Source of the DNA: Banduia mediterranea
Lineage (GTDB): Bacteria; Pseudomonadota; Gammaproteobacteria; Nevskiales; Nevskiaceae
Assembly: GCF_031846245.1 (NCBI RefSeq)
Contig: NZ_JAVRIC010000001.1
Span: 186,001-250,000, forward strand
DNA length: 64,000 nucleotides
Reading direction: 5' to 3'
Shown here piece after piece: positions 48,843-58,021 of this stretch (its first letter is position 1; each line of letters starts with the position of its first letter). Below the pieces are notes generated by a model. The model did no database searches. It had not been told where the DNA came from and worked only from the letters and a program-made list of their open reading frames with translations. A program made the position numbers and the translations under genes.

Positions 48843-48912
48843 ACGCTTACGTTAGGACCGCTCGCGCAGCGAGCGTGTCCGTCATCGGTGCGGTTCTTGC
48901 GAAACCGGTGAC

Positions 48913-49764
48913 ATGGGTGAATTCACACCGTTTCAACAAGCCTCGGCTCAGGACGCGCGTGCGATGATGGCGCCCATGCCCGAACCCTCTTCCGGACCCG
49001 CCAATCGCAACGGCGGCGATCGTCCCGAATCACGCGCCGAGTCACGACTCGGCGCGAACATGCGTCATCGCGTGGAACACGTGGTGGAGGATGCGTCTCG
49101 CGAGATTCGTCGTCATGTGCCGCCAGCGCTGTACTCGCTGGGCGAGGAGGTCGCGCATGCGATCACGCATGGCGTCGGAGTGATGCTGGGCATTGCCGGT
49201 CTGGCGATACTGGTGGCGCGCGCCGCGCTGTATGGCGACCCCCTGCACATCGTCAGCAGCGCGATCTTCGGTGCTTCGCTGATCATTCTGTACACGGCCT
49301 CCACGCTTTATCACAGCGTGCCGCCCTCACGCGCCAAGGAAATCCTGCGCGTGATCGATCATGTTTCAATCTATCTGCTGATCGCCGGAACCTATACGCC
49401 GTTCACGCTGGTCACGCTCAACGGCCCCTGGGGCTGGTCGCTGTTCGGCGTGACCTGGGGCCTGGCGGCGGTCGGCATCGTCTTCAAACTGTTCTTCACC
49501 GGCCGCTTCGAGGCCTTGTCCGTCGGAATCTACCTGGGCATGGGCTGGTGTGCCGTGGTCGCGATCGAGCCGCTGCTGGATTCGCTGGGTACCGGCGGAC
49601 TGTTGCTGCTGCTCGGCGGCGGCCTTTGCTACACCGGTGGGGTCGCGTTCTATCTGTGGAAGCGGCTCAGCTATCACCACGCGATCTGGCACAGCTTCGT
49701 GCTCGCCGGCAGCGTGCTGCACTACTTTGCGGTGTTGTTCTACGTCTTGCCGGGCGGCGACTGA
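48913..49764 (+). CDS. Hemolysin III/PAQR-family membrane protein
   Basis: The 283-residue protein has a hydrophilic N-terminus (about residues 1-70) and then seven helices of the HlyIII family. Conserved blocks are SLGEEVAHAITHGVG, STLYHSVP, IDHVSIYLLIAGTYTPF and the late HHAIWHSFVLAGSVLHYFAV, whose His residues may bind metal. Bacterial members (TrhA/YqfA) affect membrane energy or lipid homeostasis. The start could be 48913 or the ATG at 48964. Its end overlaps the convergent reductase gene by 25 bases. Confidence 0.88.
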   Translation: MGEFTPFQQASAQDARAMMAPMPEPSSGPANRNGGDRPESRAESRLGANMRHRVEHVVEDASREIRRHVPPALYSLGEEVAHAITHGVGVMLGIAGLAILVARAALYGDPLHIVSSAIFGASLIILYTASTLYHSVPPSRAKEILRVIDHVSIYLLIAGTYTPFTLVTLNGPWGWSLFGVTWGLAAVGIVFKLFFTGRFEALSVGIYLGMGWCAVVAIEPLLDSLGTGGLLLLLGGGLCYTGGVAFYLWKRLSYHHAIWHSFVLAGSVLHYFAVLFYVLPGGD

Positions 49765-50420
49765 ACCTGGAACGGCCAGCGATGCACCTTCGTGCCGGCG
49801 CGCGGATCGAAGGCAGCCGCGATCAACGCCGCGGCGACCGCGTCCGCCTGGACCGGACGCATTGGCGCCAGAGCGCCACGAAACAGCGGTGCCAGCAGCG
49901 GTGCGACGGCCTGAGCGAACGATTCCAGCGGACGCTGTTCGCTGCGATCCCCCAGCAGCAACGAGGGTCTGAGAATGTGCACGGCGCTGTAACCGACATC
50001 CGACACCGCCTGTTCCATGCGCGCCTTGACCCGCGAATAGAACGCCAGTGAGCGGACATTCGCTCCGTAGGCGGACACGACCATGAAACGCGAGGCGCCG
50101 GCAGCGTGCGCGGCACGCGCAAACGCCAGCACCAGGTGATGGTCGACGTGCTCGAACGCGGTGCGTGAGCCGGCACGCTCGAGCGTGGTGCCGAGGCAGC
50201 AATAGGCATCGTCGGCCGGCAGAGCCGGCACGAGCGCCGTCAGGTCATCGAAATCGGTTCGCAGCCATTTCAGCTTCGGGTGCTCGAACGGGTCCGCCTG
50301 GCGCGTCAGCGCGATCACGCGCCCATAGCGCGGATCATCCAGCAGCCGCTGCAGGCAGCACCGCCCGACCAGGCCGGTGGTGCCGGCGATGACCGCGATG
50401 CGCGGAACGATCTCTGTCAT
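49740..50420 (-). CDS. NAD(P)H-binding oxidoreductase (TIP30/YraR-like)
   Basis: The 226-residue Rossmann protein starts with IAVIAGTTGLVGR (residues 8-20). It contains CLGTTLERAGS, the FxxVDHxLV block typical of HTATIP2-like proteins, and YSRVKARMEQAV with the active Tyr and Lys. The function is probably an NADPH-dependent reductase; the substrate is unknown. Confidence 0.8.
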   Translation of the reverse strand: MTEIVPRIAVIAGTTGLVGRCCLQRLLDDPRYGRVIALTRQADPFEHPKLKWLRTDFDDLTALVPALPADDAYCCLGTTLERAGSRTAFEHVDHHLVLAFARAAHAAGASRFMVVSAYGANVRSLAFYSRVKARMEQAVSDVGYSAVHILRPSLLLGDRSEQRPLESFAQAVAPLLAPLFRGALAPMRPVQADAVAAALIAAAFDPRAGTKVHRWPFQVQSPPGKT

Positions 50421-50485
50421 AAACTGGGACTCTCCATTGTTTGCCGGCTGCCTGCGGGCGGCCGCCGCATCGACCGAAGACCGAC

Positions 50486-50923
50486 ATGACCGCTCCTTTC
50501 GAACTTCACGAACGTCTCGCCGCCGACACCTCTAGTCTGGGCGAATTGCCGCTGTCACGTCTGCTGATGAGCCGCGACGGGCGCTATCCCTGGTTTCTGC
50601 TGGTGCCGCGCATTGCCGGCCTGCGTGAACTGCACGAGCTGGACGCTGCCGACCGCCATCGACTCAGTGATGAATCGGCGGCGCTGTCACGCGCGCTGCT
50701 GAAGGTTTTCGGCGGCGACAAGCTCAACGTCGCCGCCATCGGCAACCAGGTGCCGCAGTTGCACCTGCACCACGTGGTCCGATCCGCGGATGACGACGCA
50801 TGGCCGGCCCCGGTATGGGGCCATTCGCCGCCGCTGGCCCTGGCGGATGACGAGGCGCAGCGGCGGCGGCACGCGGTGTCCGCATCCTTGCGGGCGGCCG
50901 GCATTGCGCTGCGCGCGGATTGA
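50486..50923 (+). CDS. HIT-family protein
   Basis: The 145-residue protein carries [20 protein letters not shown] near residue 90, a variant histidine-triad motif (HxHxH core reading HLHHV). It belongs to the proteobacterial HIT subgroup that acts on nucleotide-like substrates. ATG 50486 ([11 protein letters not shown]) is preferred over an upstream start at 50441 that adds Pro/Arg-rich residues. Confidence 0.82.
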   Translation: MTAPFELHERLAADTSSLGELPLSRLLMSRDGRYPWFLLVPRIAGLRELHELDAADRHRLSDESAALSRALLKVFGGDKLNVAAIGNQVPQLHLHHVVRSADDDAWPAPVWGHSPPLALADDEAQRRRHAVSASLRAAGIALRAD

Positions 50924-51082
50924 GTCTGCCGTGCGGCGCAGTAGCGCTGCTAGACTCCGCCGACAGCCCTATCGACACCGCTCAGCAAAATCGGGTGAAA
51001 TCCGCCGCCCATGCTGCCTGACGATTCCCGGGGAATGGTGCAGACCTTGCGCCCGCCTATCTCGATACGGGGAGAACATTCG

Positions 51083-51911
51083 ATGATGCAATCGGTCGCA
51101 GGCAAGAAGATTCTGATCACCGGCGCCGCCATGGGCATGGGCCGGCTCTATGCCGAGCTGGCGATTCGCGAGTCGGCCGCCGCGGTGGTTTTGGGATGTC
51201 AACGAAGCCGCGCTGACGGAGACCGCTGAGGCTCTGAGCGCTCAGGCGGCAAGGTACATCCCTATGTCGTGGACGTATCCACCTTGGAGGCGATCGATGA
51301 AACCGCAGCGAAAGTGCGCACCGAGATCGGCGATATCGAGCTGCTGTTCAACAACGCCGGCATCGTACGCGGACGCTTCTTCTGGGAACACGACCACCGT
51401 CGCGATACCTTCCTGACGATGGCGATCAACTCGCTGGCGATCATGTACATCGCGCGGGAGTTTTTGCCTGGCATGATCGCCTCCGGCAGCGAATACCGCG
51501 TGGTCAACATCGCATCCGCGGCCGGGCTGGTCTCCAAGCCGAAGATGAGCGTGTACTGCGCCTCCAAGTGGGCGGCCGTCGGGCTGGTCCGATTCGGTAC
51601 GGCTGGAGCTGGAACAGGCCGGGCACCACCACGTCAAAGTCACGACCGTATGCCCCAGCTACATCAGTACCGGCATTTTCGATGGTGCCAAGGCGCCCCT
51701 GCTGACGCCGATTCTGACGCCGGAGTACGTGGTCAACCGTGTCTGGCGCGCGATGAAGCTCGGCAAGCCTTTCCTGACCATGTTGTTCATGGTCCGTCTG
51801 TCGATGCGGTTCTGCGGCCTGTTGCCGATCCGCGTCTGGGACTGGCTCGGCGGAAAATTCTTCGGCGTATACAAGTCCATGGAGGACTTCCATGGGCGGC
51901 CGACGGTCTGA
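51083..51911 (+). pseudogene. SDR-family oxidoreductase with three frameshifts
   Basis: The protein is recognisable from end to end: KKILITGAAMGMGRLYAELA, WDVNEAALTETAEALSAQ, YVVDVSTLEAIDETAAK, LLFNNAGIVRG, YCASKWAAVGL, RLELEQAG, YISTGIFDGAK. It needs three frame changes, near 51193 (frame 2 to 3), 51246 (one G too few in a GGC run) and 51586 (one base too many). It is otherwise full length (about 275 residues). It is either a recent pseudogene or a stretch with sequencing errors. It lies upstream of the acyl-CoA reductase on the same strand. Confidence 0.85.
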
Positions 51912-52035
51912 AAACCTCACTGCGCCGCAGCGCGATACGCGGGCCGTTTTGAGGACACGCCCTGTCACCTGCGCACGGCTACACTAGGCGCAAGGAAGCT
52001 AGTAAAACAACAGGCTGTTAGAGGAGGAGAGGCAG

Positions 52036-54027
52036 GTGAACTATCTGGTGACCGGGGGAACGGGATTCATCGGGCGTTTTCTGATTGCACGATTGCTGCA
52101 GCGTGAAGGCGCCCAGGTGCACGTGCTGGTCCGGGAAGGCTCCACTGCCAAGTTCGACGGGCTTGTCGAACGCTTCCCGGAACAGGCCAAGCAACTGCAT
52201 TCCGTGCATGGCGACGTGACGCAGGACGGGCTGATGGCGGCCGCCGCGCGCCGGAAGCTGGTCGGCAAGATCGATCACGTGTTTCACTTGGCGGCCGTGT
52301 ACGACATGAACATGGACGACGCCACGGCCGATCGCGTCAACAACGAGGGCACGCGCAAGCTCGTGAACTTCGTCAACGGCCTGGGCGGCAATGTTCGCCT
52401 GCATCATGTGTCCAGCATCGCCGTGGCCGGCGGCGGTTACGTGGGTCGTTTCAGCGAGGCAATGTTCGACGAGGGTCAGGATCTCGACCATCCGTACTTC
52501 CGCACCAAGTTCCAATCGGAAAAGATCGTTCGCGAAGAATCCAGTGTGCCGTTCCGGGTGTACCGGCCCGGCACCGTCGTCGGTTCGTCCGAAACCGGCG
52601 AGATGGACAAGGTCGACGGCCCTTACTACTTCTTCAAGACGATCCAGCGCATCCGCGACGCAGTGCCGAAATGGCTGCCGCTGATGGGCGTGGAGGGCGG
52701 CCACGTTCCCGTGGTTCCGGTCGACTACGTGGCCGCGGCGATGGACGAACTCGCCCACCACGACGGCCTGGACGGGCAAAGCTTCCACCTCGTGCAGCGC
52801 AATGCTCCGACCGTGGGTGATCTCATTCAGTTGCTGCTCGAAGCCGCACATGGCCCCGAGATCACCAGAAACGTGGACCTGCCGCCGCTGAGCCTGCCGC
52901 GCAGCGTGCGCCGGGTTTCGCGCTCCGTGACAAGCCGGCTGCCGATCGACATCGAACGCACGGTATCCAAGACCATCGGCATTCCGGTTTCGGTGCTGGG
53001 CTACATCAACAATCGCGCGATCTTCGACGATCGCAAGACACGGGCTGCGCTCAAGGGCAGTGGCATCAAATGCCCAGAGTTCCACGACTATGTGGAACGC
53101 CTGTGGCACTACTGGGAAGCGCATCTGGATACACATGTGCGTCTGCCGCCGGAACTGTCGCGCAAGGTCGCCGGCAAGGTTGTGCTGATTACCGGCGCAT
53201 CCAGCGGCATCGGCTTCACCACCGCCAAGAAACTGGCGGCCGCCGGCGCGCGCGTGATCATGGTGGCGCGCAAGCCGACCAAGCTGGAGGAGGCGCGCCA
53301 GACGCTGCTCAACTTCGGCAGCGAGGTCTATGCCTATCCCTGCGACTTGGCGGACATGGACGCCGTGGACCAGCTCGGGAAGCAGGTACTCAAGGATTTC
53401 GGCCACGTCGACATCCTGATCAACAACGCCGGTCGTTCGATCCGTCGTGCGGTTGCCGAGTCCTATGACCGCTTCCATGATTTCGAGCGCACCATGGAGC
53501 TCAACTACTACGGCGCGGTACGGATGATCATGGCGCTGCTGCCGACGATGTCGAAGCGGCGTCAGGGACACATCATCAACATCTCGTCGATCGGAGTGCT
53601 CGCCAACGCCGCCCGCTTCTCGGCGTATGTTGCCAGCAAGGCAGCACTGGATGCGTTCACGCGCTGCCTGTCGGCCGAAATCCGCAGGAGCAACATCCAC
53701 ACCACCGCGATCTACATGCCGCTGGTGCGCACACCCATGATCGCGCCGACCAGGATCTACGACTACGTGCCAACCTGGTCGCCGGACGACGCCGCCGACA
53801 CCGTGATGCGCGCGATCATCAAGCGGCCGAAGTCGATCGCCACGCCGCTGGGCACGGCAGCGGCGCTGAGCTACGCGATGTGGCCCAAGATCAACGACTA
53901 CGTGCTGTCCAAGGGCTTCCAGCTGTTTCCGTCCTCGAGCGCTGCCAAGAGAGGGCGCAAAGGCCGCGAAAAGCCGACGCTGGAACAGGTGGTGTTCGCC
54001 AATCTGTTCAAGGGCGAGCACTGGTAA
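52036..54027 (+). CDS. Bifunctional fatty acyl-CoA reductase (Marinobacter FAR type)
   Basis: The 663-residue protein has two Rossmann modules. The first is an extended-SDR/Male-sterility-like domain (VTGGTGFIGRFL at residues 5-16, YRPGTVVGSSETGEMDKVDG near 180, the catalytic YFRTK near 155). The second is a classical SDR domain from about residue 375 (VVLITGASSGIG, NNAGRSIRR, YVASK near 532). This exact order and length match the Marinobacter enzyme that reduces acyl-CoA to fatty alcohol for wax esters. The start is GTG 52036, with GAGGAGAGGC upstream. No wax ester synthase is in the window. Confidence 0.92.
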   Translation: MNYLVTGGTGFIGRFLIARLLQREGAQVHVLVREGSTAKFDGLVERFPEQAKQLHSVHGDVTQDGLMAAAARRKLVGKIDHVFHLAAVYDMNMDDATADRVNNEGTRKLVNFVNGLGGNVRLHHVSSIAVAGGGYVGRFSEAMFDEGQDLDHPYFRTKFQSEKIVREESSVPFRVYRPGTVVGSSETGEMDKVDGPYYFFKTIQRIRDAVPKWLPLMGVEGGHVPVVPVDYVAAAMDELAHHDGLDGQSFHLVQRNAPTVGDLIQLLLEAAHGPEITRNVDLPPLSLPRSVRRVSRSVTSRLPIDIERTVSKTIGIPVSVLGYINNRAIFDDRKTRAALKGSGIKCPEFHDYVERLWHYWEAHLDTHVRLPPELSRKVAGKVVLITGASSGIGFTTAKKLAAAGARVIMVARKPTKLEEARQTLLNFGSEVYAYPCDLADMDAVDQLGKQVLKDFGHVDILINNAGRSIRRAVAESYDRFHDFERTMELNYYGAVRMIMALLPTMSKRRQGHIINISSIGVLANAARFSAYVASKAALDAFTRCLSAEIRRSNIHTTAIYMPLVRTPMIAPTRIYDYVPTWSPDDAADTVMRAIIKRPKSIATPLGTAAALSYAMWPKINDYVLSKGFQLFPSSSAAKRGRKGREKPTLEQVVFANLFKGEHW

Positions 54028-54063
54028 CCCAGGTCTCGATCTGCTTGGCAGGGACGCCGGGCC

Positions 54064-54816
54064 ATGAATTCACGACGCATCCGTCCGGCACTACTGATCG
54101 CGCTCGGCCTGCATGCCGCAGGCGTGATCGCCGGGCTCGGCATGCTGGACCATCGCGGCCGACCACATTCCATTCCGATACGGTTGGCACCGCCGGTCGT
54201 GGCCCTGCAGCTTTCGAACGAAATCGGGATTGAGCGGGCGCAGGGCTCCGCGCCCGCCACGCGGCAGGCGGGTCTGCGGCCGCTGGGCCTGCAGATGAGT
54301 CAGCGCCTCGGCGCCGCAGCGCAGGCACGAGCGGTCCGCGCGTCCTTCACTCTGGAAATGCGGAAATTACCGATGCGGACGACCGCCTCCGCGCCGATCG
54401 ATCTCGCCAGGGCGGTGCTGGCGGACGCAGCCGACCTGGATGCCGAATGGCGGCAGATGCCGGCGCAGCACGATCCGCTGACAGGGCCGGAACCGCCGAT
54501 CGGTGCTTCGACTCCCAACAAGCACGCGTTCTATTCGCGCGCCACGGCTCAACTGTTCAGGGTGAATCAGGACGTGCTGGAAGCGGTGGCCGCGGCCCGC
54601 GGCCGCAGCGGGCGCCACAGCACCGTGGAAGTGAGGCTCACAGTGAACCGGCAGGGGCGCGTGATCGATACGCGCGTGGTTCGCAGCAGCGGTTACGCCG
54701 ATCTCGACCGGGCCGCTGTGGGAATGGTGCTTGCGGCGTCGCCGTTGCCGCGCATGTCCGAGGACATGACGCAGCAACGCGCCGAATTCAATATCCCGAT
54801 CATGGTCGTACGGTAA
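54064..54816 (+). CDS. TonB C-terminal-domain protein
   Basis: The 250-residue protein has one N-terminal membrane helix (ALLIALGLHAAGVIAGLG), a variable periplasmic linker and a TonB_C domain at about 165-250 (VEVRLTVNRQGRVIDTRVVRSSGYADLDRAAVGMVLAASPLP). It may energise an outer membrane receptor or act in envelope transport; exbBD are not adjacent. It ends 6 bases from the end of the convergent aroG-type gene. Confidence 0.8.
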   Translation: MNSRRIRPALLIALGLHAAGVIAGLGMLDHRGRPHSIPIRLAPPVVALQLSNEIGIERAQGSAPATRQAGLRPLGLQMSQRLGAAAQARAVRASFTLEMRKLPMRTTASAPIDLARAVLADAADLDAEWRQMPAQHDPLTGPEPPIGASTPNKHAFYSRATAQLFRVNQDVLEAVAAARGRSGRHSTVEVRLTVNRQGRVIDTRVVRSSGYADLDRAAVGMVLAASPLPRMSEDMTQQRAEFNIPIMVVR

Positions 54817-54822
54817 GGCTTC

Positions 54823-55890
54823 TCAGGCGCTGGCGACGAGCCGCTCGCGCCGCTGCGCCACGGCGCCGGCCAGTTCGCGCAGGACTTGGGCGGTGTCCTC
54901 CCAGTGAATGCAGGCGTCGGTGACCGACTGACCGTAGACCGCGTCCGGCCCGATCTCCTGACGCCCTTCGACCAGATGACTTTCGATCATCACGCCGATG
55001 ATGCGCTGGTCGCCACCGGCGATCTGGTTGCCGATGTCCTGGGCCACGGCGAGCTGGCGCTTGTGCTGCTTCTGGCTGTTGGCGTGCGAGCAGTCGATCA
55101 TCACCTGCTGCGGCAGGCCGGCCTTGGCCAAGGCCGCACAGCTGGCTTCCACGCTGGCGGCGTCGTAGTTGGTACCGCTGGAACCGCCGCGCAGGATCAG
55201 ATGGCAATCGGCATTGCCGGCAGTTTCGAAGATTGCGACTTCCCCGGTCTGCGTCAGCGACAGGAAGCGGTGCGGACTGGACGCCGACTGGCAGGCGTCG
55301 ACGGCGACCTTGACGCTGCCGTCGGTCCCGTTCTTGAAGCCCACCGGACACGACAGACCCGAGGCCATTTCGCGATGCAGCTGCGATTCCGTGGTGCGGG
55401 CGCCGATGGCGCCCCAGGCGACCAGATCCGCGAGGTACTGCGGCGTGAGAATATCGAGGTATTCCACACCGGCAGGCATGCCCTGTTCGGCGAGCGTCAG
55501 CAACAGGCTGCGCGCGGAGCGCAGCCCCTTGTCGATGTCGTAACTGTCGTTGAGATCGGGATCGTTGATCAGACCCTTCCAGCCGACGGTGGTCCGCGGC
55601 TTCTCGAAATACACGCGCATCACGATCAGCAGGTTCTTCGAAAACTGCTGTTTGGCCGCAGACAGGCGCTGCGCGTATTCCTGCGCCGCGCGCGTGTCAT
55701 GGATCGAACACGGCCCGACCACGACCAGCAGACGATCATCACGACCGGCCAGCACATCCTGGATCTGCGAGCGCGTCTCGGACACGGTCTGGGCGGCGCC
55801 GTCCGACAGCGGATACTCGGACTGCACCTGTGCCGGCATGGAGACCGGACGGATGGTCTTGATACGCAGGTTTTCGGTGACGCGTTTCAT
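54823..55890 (-). CDS. aroG: 3-deoxy-7-phosphoheptulonate synthase (DAHP synthase, class I)
   Basis: The 355-residue enzyme condenses PEP and erythrose-4-phosphate at the entry to aromatic amino acid synthesis. Signature blocks are LLVVVGPCSIHD near residue 61, MRVYFEKPRTTVGWKGLINDP near 92, GARTTESQLHREMASGLSCPVGFKNGTDG near 165 and the metal His/Glu segments DCSHANSQK and IESHLVEG. The allosteric type (Phe, Tyr or Trp) cannot be told from sequence by eye. ATG 55890 begins at MKRVTENLRI; the longer frame to 55968 is rejected. Confidence 0.95.
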   Translation of the reverse strand: MKRVTENLRIKTIRPVSMPAQVQSEYPLSDGAAQTVSETRSQIQDVLAGRDDRLLVVVGPCSIHDTRAAQEYAQRLSAAKQQFSKNLLIVMRVYFEKPRTTVGWKGLINDPDLNDSYDIDKGLRSARSLLLTLAEQGMPAGVEYLDILTPQYLADLVAWGAIGARTTESQLHREMASGLSCPVGFKNGTDGSVKVAVDACQSASSPHRFLSLTQTGEVAIFETAGNADCHLILRGGSSGTNYDAASVEASCAALAKAGLPQQVMIDCSHANSQKQHKRQLAVAQDIGNQIAGGDQRIIGVMIESHLVEGRQEIGPDAVYGQSVTDACIHWEDTAQVLRELAGAVAQRRERLVASA

Positions 55891-56026
55891 GGCAACAACC
55901 GCAGTAAGCACAAACGGGGGCGGGGATGCTATCAGAGCCCGCTGTGTCACGCAGCCGTAGCGGCGCACGGCCGCCGCTTTCGGCTAATCTGCCGGACTTC
56001 GATTTCGGCGGCCTGGGGCAATACCG

Positions 56027-56986
56027 ATGTTTGGACGATTACGGGCAAGAATTCTGCTGTCGGCCGCACTGGGCCTGATCCCGCTGAGCGCGCAGGCGGA
56101 CCGCTTCATGAACCTGCGCAACGAAGCGGCACTGGCGCGTGGATTCGGCTTGCCGGCGCTGGGGCGCGCACATCTGGCCGAGGACAAGGCCTGGATTCTG
56201 AGTGCCGATCTCAGCAACGAGTATCACGCCTCGCAGGACGGCGGCTCCGCCTTGCTGCTGGACGGCGAAACCGCGCGCTACGCGATCGAATACCGACGCC
56301 GTATCGGCGCCCGAATGGAACTCGGCGTGGAACTACCGCTGCTGCATCAGAGCGGCGGCTTCATGGATTCTGCGATCGAGAACTGGCACGACTGGTTTTC
56401 GCTGCCCAATGGCGGGCGCGACGAAGCCGAGCAGGATCAGTACCGCTATCGCTATGTGGAATCCGGAGAGACCCTGCTCGATGTCACCGATCGCGGCACG
56501 CGACTGGGCGAGGCGCGGCTGCTCGCGGCCTGGACGCTGGGTGCGGACACCGCCTTGCGTGGCGCAATCAAGCTGCCGACCGGTGACGCCGACCGACTGT
56601 CCGGCAACGACGCCGTCGCGCTCTCGGCCTGGCTCGACCATGCCTGGCAGCGTGGCGCCTGGTCCGCCTATCTCTCGGGCGGCGGACTCTATGCCGCGCA
56701 AGGCGAAGTGCTCCGCGAGCACCAACGCCGATGGGTCGCACTGGGCGGTGCCGGCCTGGGCTGGCAGGCTAGGCCGGCGTTGCGTTTTCTGGTCCAGCTC
56801 AACGCCCATTCGGCGCTCTACGAAAACGTGGAGGACGACGTCCTGCGCCGCGCCGGCTTGCAGCTCGGCATCGGTGCGGCGATCCGTCTGTCACCCGGAA
56901 GCGAGTTCCATATCGGGTTTCAGGAAGACCCGGTGGTCGCCAGTTCCCCGGATTTTTCGCTGCACTTCGCCCTGGCATTTGAGTAG
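56027..56986 (+). CDS. DUF3187 outer-membrane-like protein
   Basis: The 319-residue protein has a signal peptide (cleavage after SAQA), FMNLRNEAALARGFGLPA and alternating beta-strand sequence ending in FSLHFALAFE with terminal Phe-Glu, which suggests an outer membrane beta-barrel. It fits the DUF3187 family of unknown function. It is divergent from the DAHP synthase gene. Confidence 0.8.
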   Translation: MFGRLRARILLSAALGLIPLSAQADRFMNLRNEAALARGFGLPALGRAHLAEDKAWILSADLSNEYHASQDGGSALLLDGETARYAIEYRRRIGARMELGVELPLLHQSGGFMDSAIENWHDWFSLPNGGRDEAEQDQYRYRYVESGETLLDVTDRGTRLGEARLLAAWTLGADTALRGAIKLPTGDADRLSGNDAVALSAWLDHAWQRGAWSAYLSGGGLYAAQGEVLREHQRRWVALGGAGLGWQARPALRFLVQLNAHSALYENVEDDVLRRAGLQLGIGAAIRLSPGSEFHIGFQEDPVVASSPDFSLHFALAFE

Positions 56987-57049
56987 CAGCACTGCCCGGC
57001 CATCGAATTTATTGATGGTTGAGTTTAGGGATTTTGCTACCATCGGAGC

Positions 57050-57961
57050 GTGAAACTCTCCCTGGACGCACTGCGCACGCTGGAGGCGATTGTCGAATAC
57101 GGCAGCTTCGCCGGTGCCGCCGGTGCCCTGCATCGCGTGCCGTCGGCGCTGACCTACACCATCCAGAAGCTTGAAGCCGACCTGGGCGTGCGCCTGTTCG
57201 AACGCAGCGGCCGGCGTGCCGAACCGACTGCGGTTGGCCGAGCGCTGGTCGAGGAGGCGCGCGGACTGCTGCGCCAGGCCGAACGCGTGGAAAGCCGCAT
57301 CAAACGCCTGTCCGAAGGCTGGGAGGCGGAGCTGGCGGTCGCCGTCGATGGCCTGGTACCGATGGAATGGCTGTTTCCGATGGTCGAGGACTTCGATCGA
57401 CATGGCGCCAGCACTCGACTGCGACTGATGCAGGAGTTGATCGGCGGGCCCTGGGATGCGCTGATCGACCGCCGTGTCGACGTCGCAGTGGCGGCCGGCG
57501 AGACCCCATCGGGCTACGGACTGACCAGCCGTGTCATCGGCGAGATCGAGTGGGTTTACGTGCTGGCCGCGAAGCATGTGCTCGCCGACGCCGAGGAACC
57601 GCTGACCGAAAGCGTCCTGCTCGAACATCGAGCGGTGGTGGTGGCCGACAGTTCGCGCCGGCTCAGTGTCGGCACCAGCGGCGTTCACCCGGGGCAACCG
57701 ACACTGACGGTGTCCACGCTGGAACACAAGATTGCCGCCCAGATTCGCGGACTCGGTGGCGGCTTTCTGCCGCTTCACCTGGCGCGGGCGCATATCGAAG
57801 CCGGCCGGCTTCGACACAAGGCAGTGGAGACTCCGCGCGAACCACTGACCTTGCGCGTGGCCTGGCGCGACAGCGAGGCCGGGCGCGGCGTGCAGTGGAT
57901 TCGCGAATGGCTATTGCATTCGGGCGACCTCTGTTCGAGGTTGCGCGAATTCTCAAGTTGA
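57050..57961 (+). CDS. LysR-family transcriptional regulator
   Basis: The 303-residue regulator has the N-terminal HTH (LSLDALRTLEAIVEYGSFAGAAGALHRVPSALTYTIQKLEADLGV) and a C-terminal effector domain. It starts with GTG 57050. It lies 63 bases after the DUF3187 gene and 60 before the zinc receptor on the same strand, so its target is not obvious from divergence. The effector is unknown. Confidence 0.92.
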   Translation: MKLSLDALRTLEAIVEYGSFAGAAGALHRVPSALTYTIQKLEADLGVRLFERSGRRAEPTAVGRALVEEARGLLRQAERVESRIKRLSEGWEAELAVAVDGLVPMEWLFPMVEDFDRHGASTRLRLMQELIGGPWDALIDRRVDVAVAAGETPSGYGLTSRVIGEIEWVYVLAAKHVLADAEEPLTESVLLEHRAVVVADSSRRLSVGTSGVHPGQPTLTVSTLEHKIAAQIRGLGGGFLPLHLARAHIEAGRLRHKAVETPREPLTLRVAWRDSEAGRGVQWIREWLLHSGDLCSRLREFSS

Positions 57962-57985
57962 TACGTTATAACATTATAGGCAAAA
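57962..57985 (+). promoter_or_regulatory. Possible Zur-binding site
   Basis: TACGTTATAACATTATAGG is AT-rich and contains the GTTATAAC palindrome and an ATAATGTTATA half-site on the minus strand, resembling Zur boxes. It lies 37-60 bases before the zinc receptor start. The match is partial, so this is tentative. Confidence 0.4.
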
Positions 57986-58021
57986 TGCCTGCCTCACGAT
58001 TTTCCCTCCGAGGACTGGCCC

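Larger units (their letters stand above)
47822..48850 (+). mobile_element. IS66-family relic, internally deleted, ends preserved
   Basis: The terminal inverted repeats are GTGAGCGTTCAAACC at 47822 and GGTTTGAACGCTTAC ending at 48850, differing at one position. Between them lie a complete tnpA-like gene, about 20 codons of tnpB and a middle piece of tnpC. A full IS66 element is about 2.5 kb; this one is 1029 bases. Flanking 8-base direct repeats are not seen. Confidence 0.85.

Noticed and set aside
51083-51911. Programmed frameshifting in the SDR gene
   Set aside because: Three shifts in both directions, no slippery-site pattern shared between them, and SDR genes are not known to use it.
52018-54021. 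Minus-strand ORF of 667 codons over the acyl-CoA reductase
   Set aside because: Full-length antisense frame of a well-conserved gene, with no recognisable domain.
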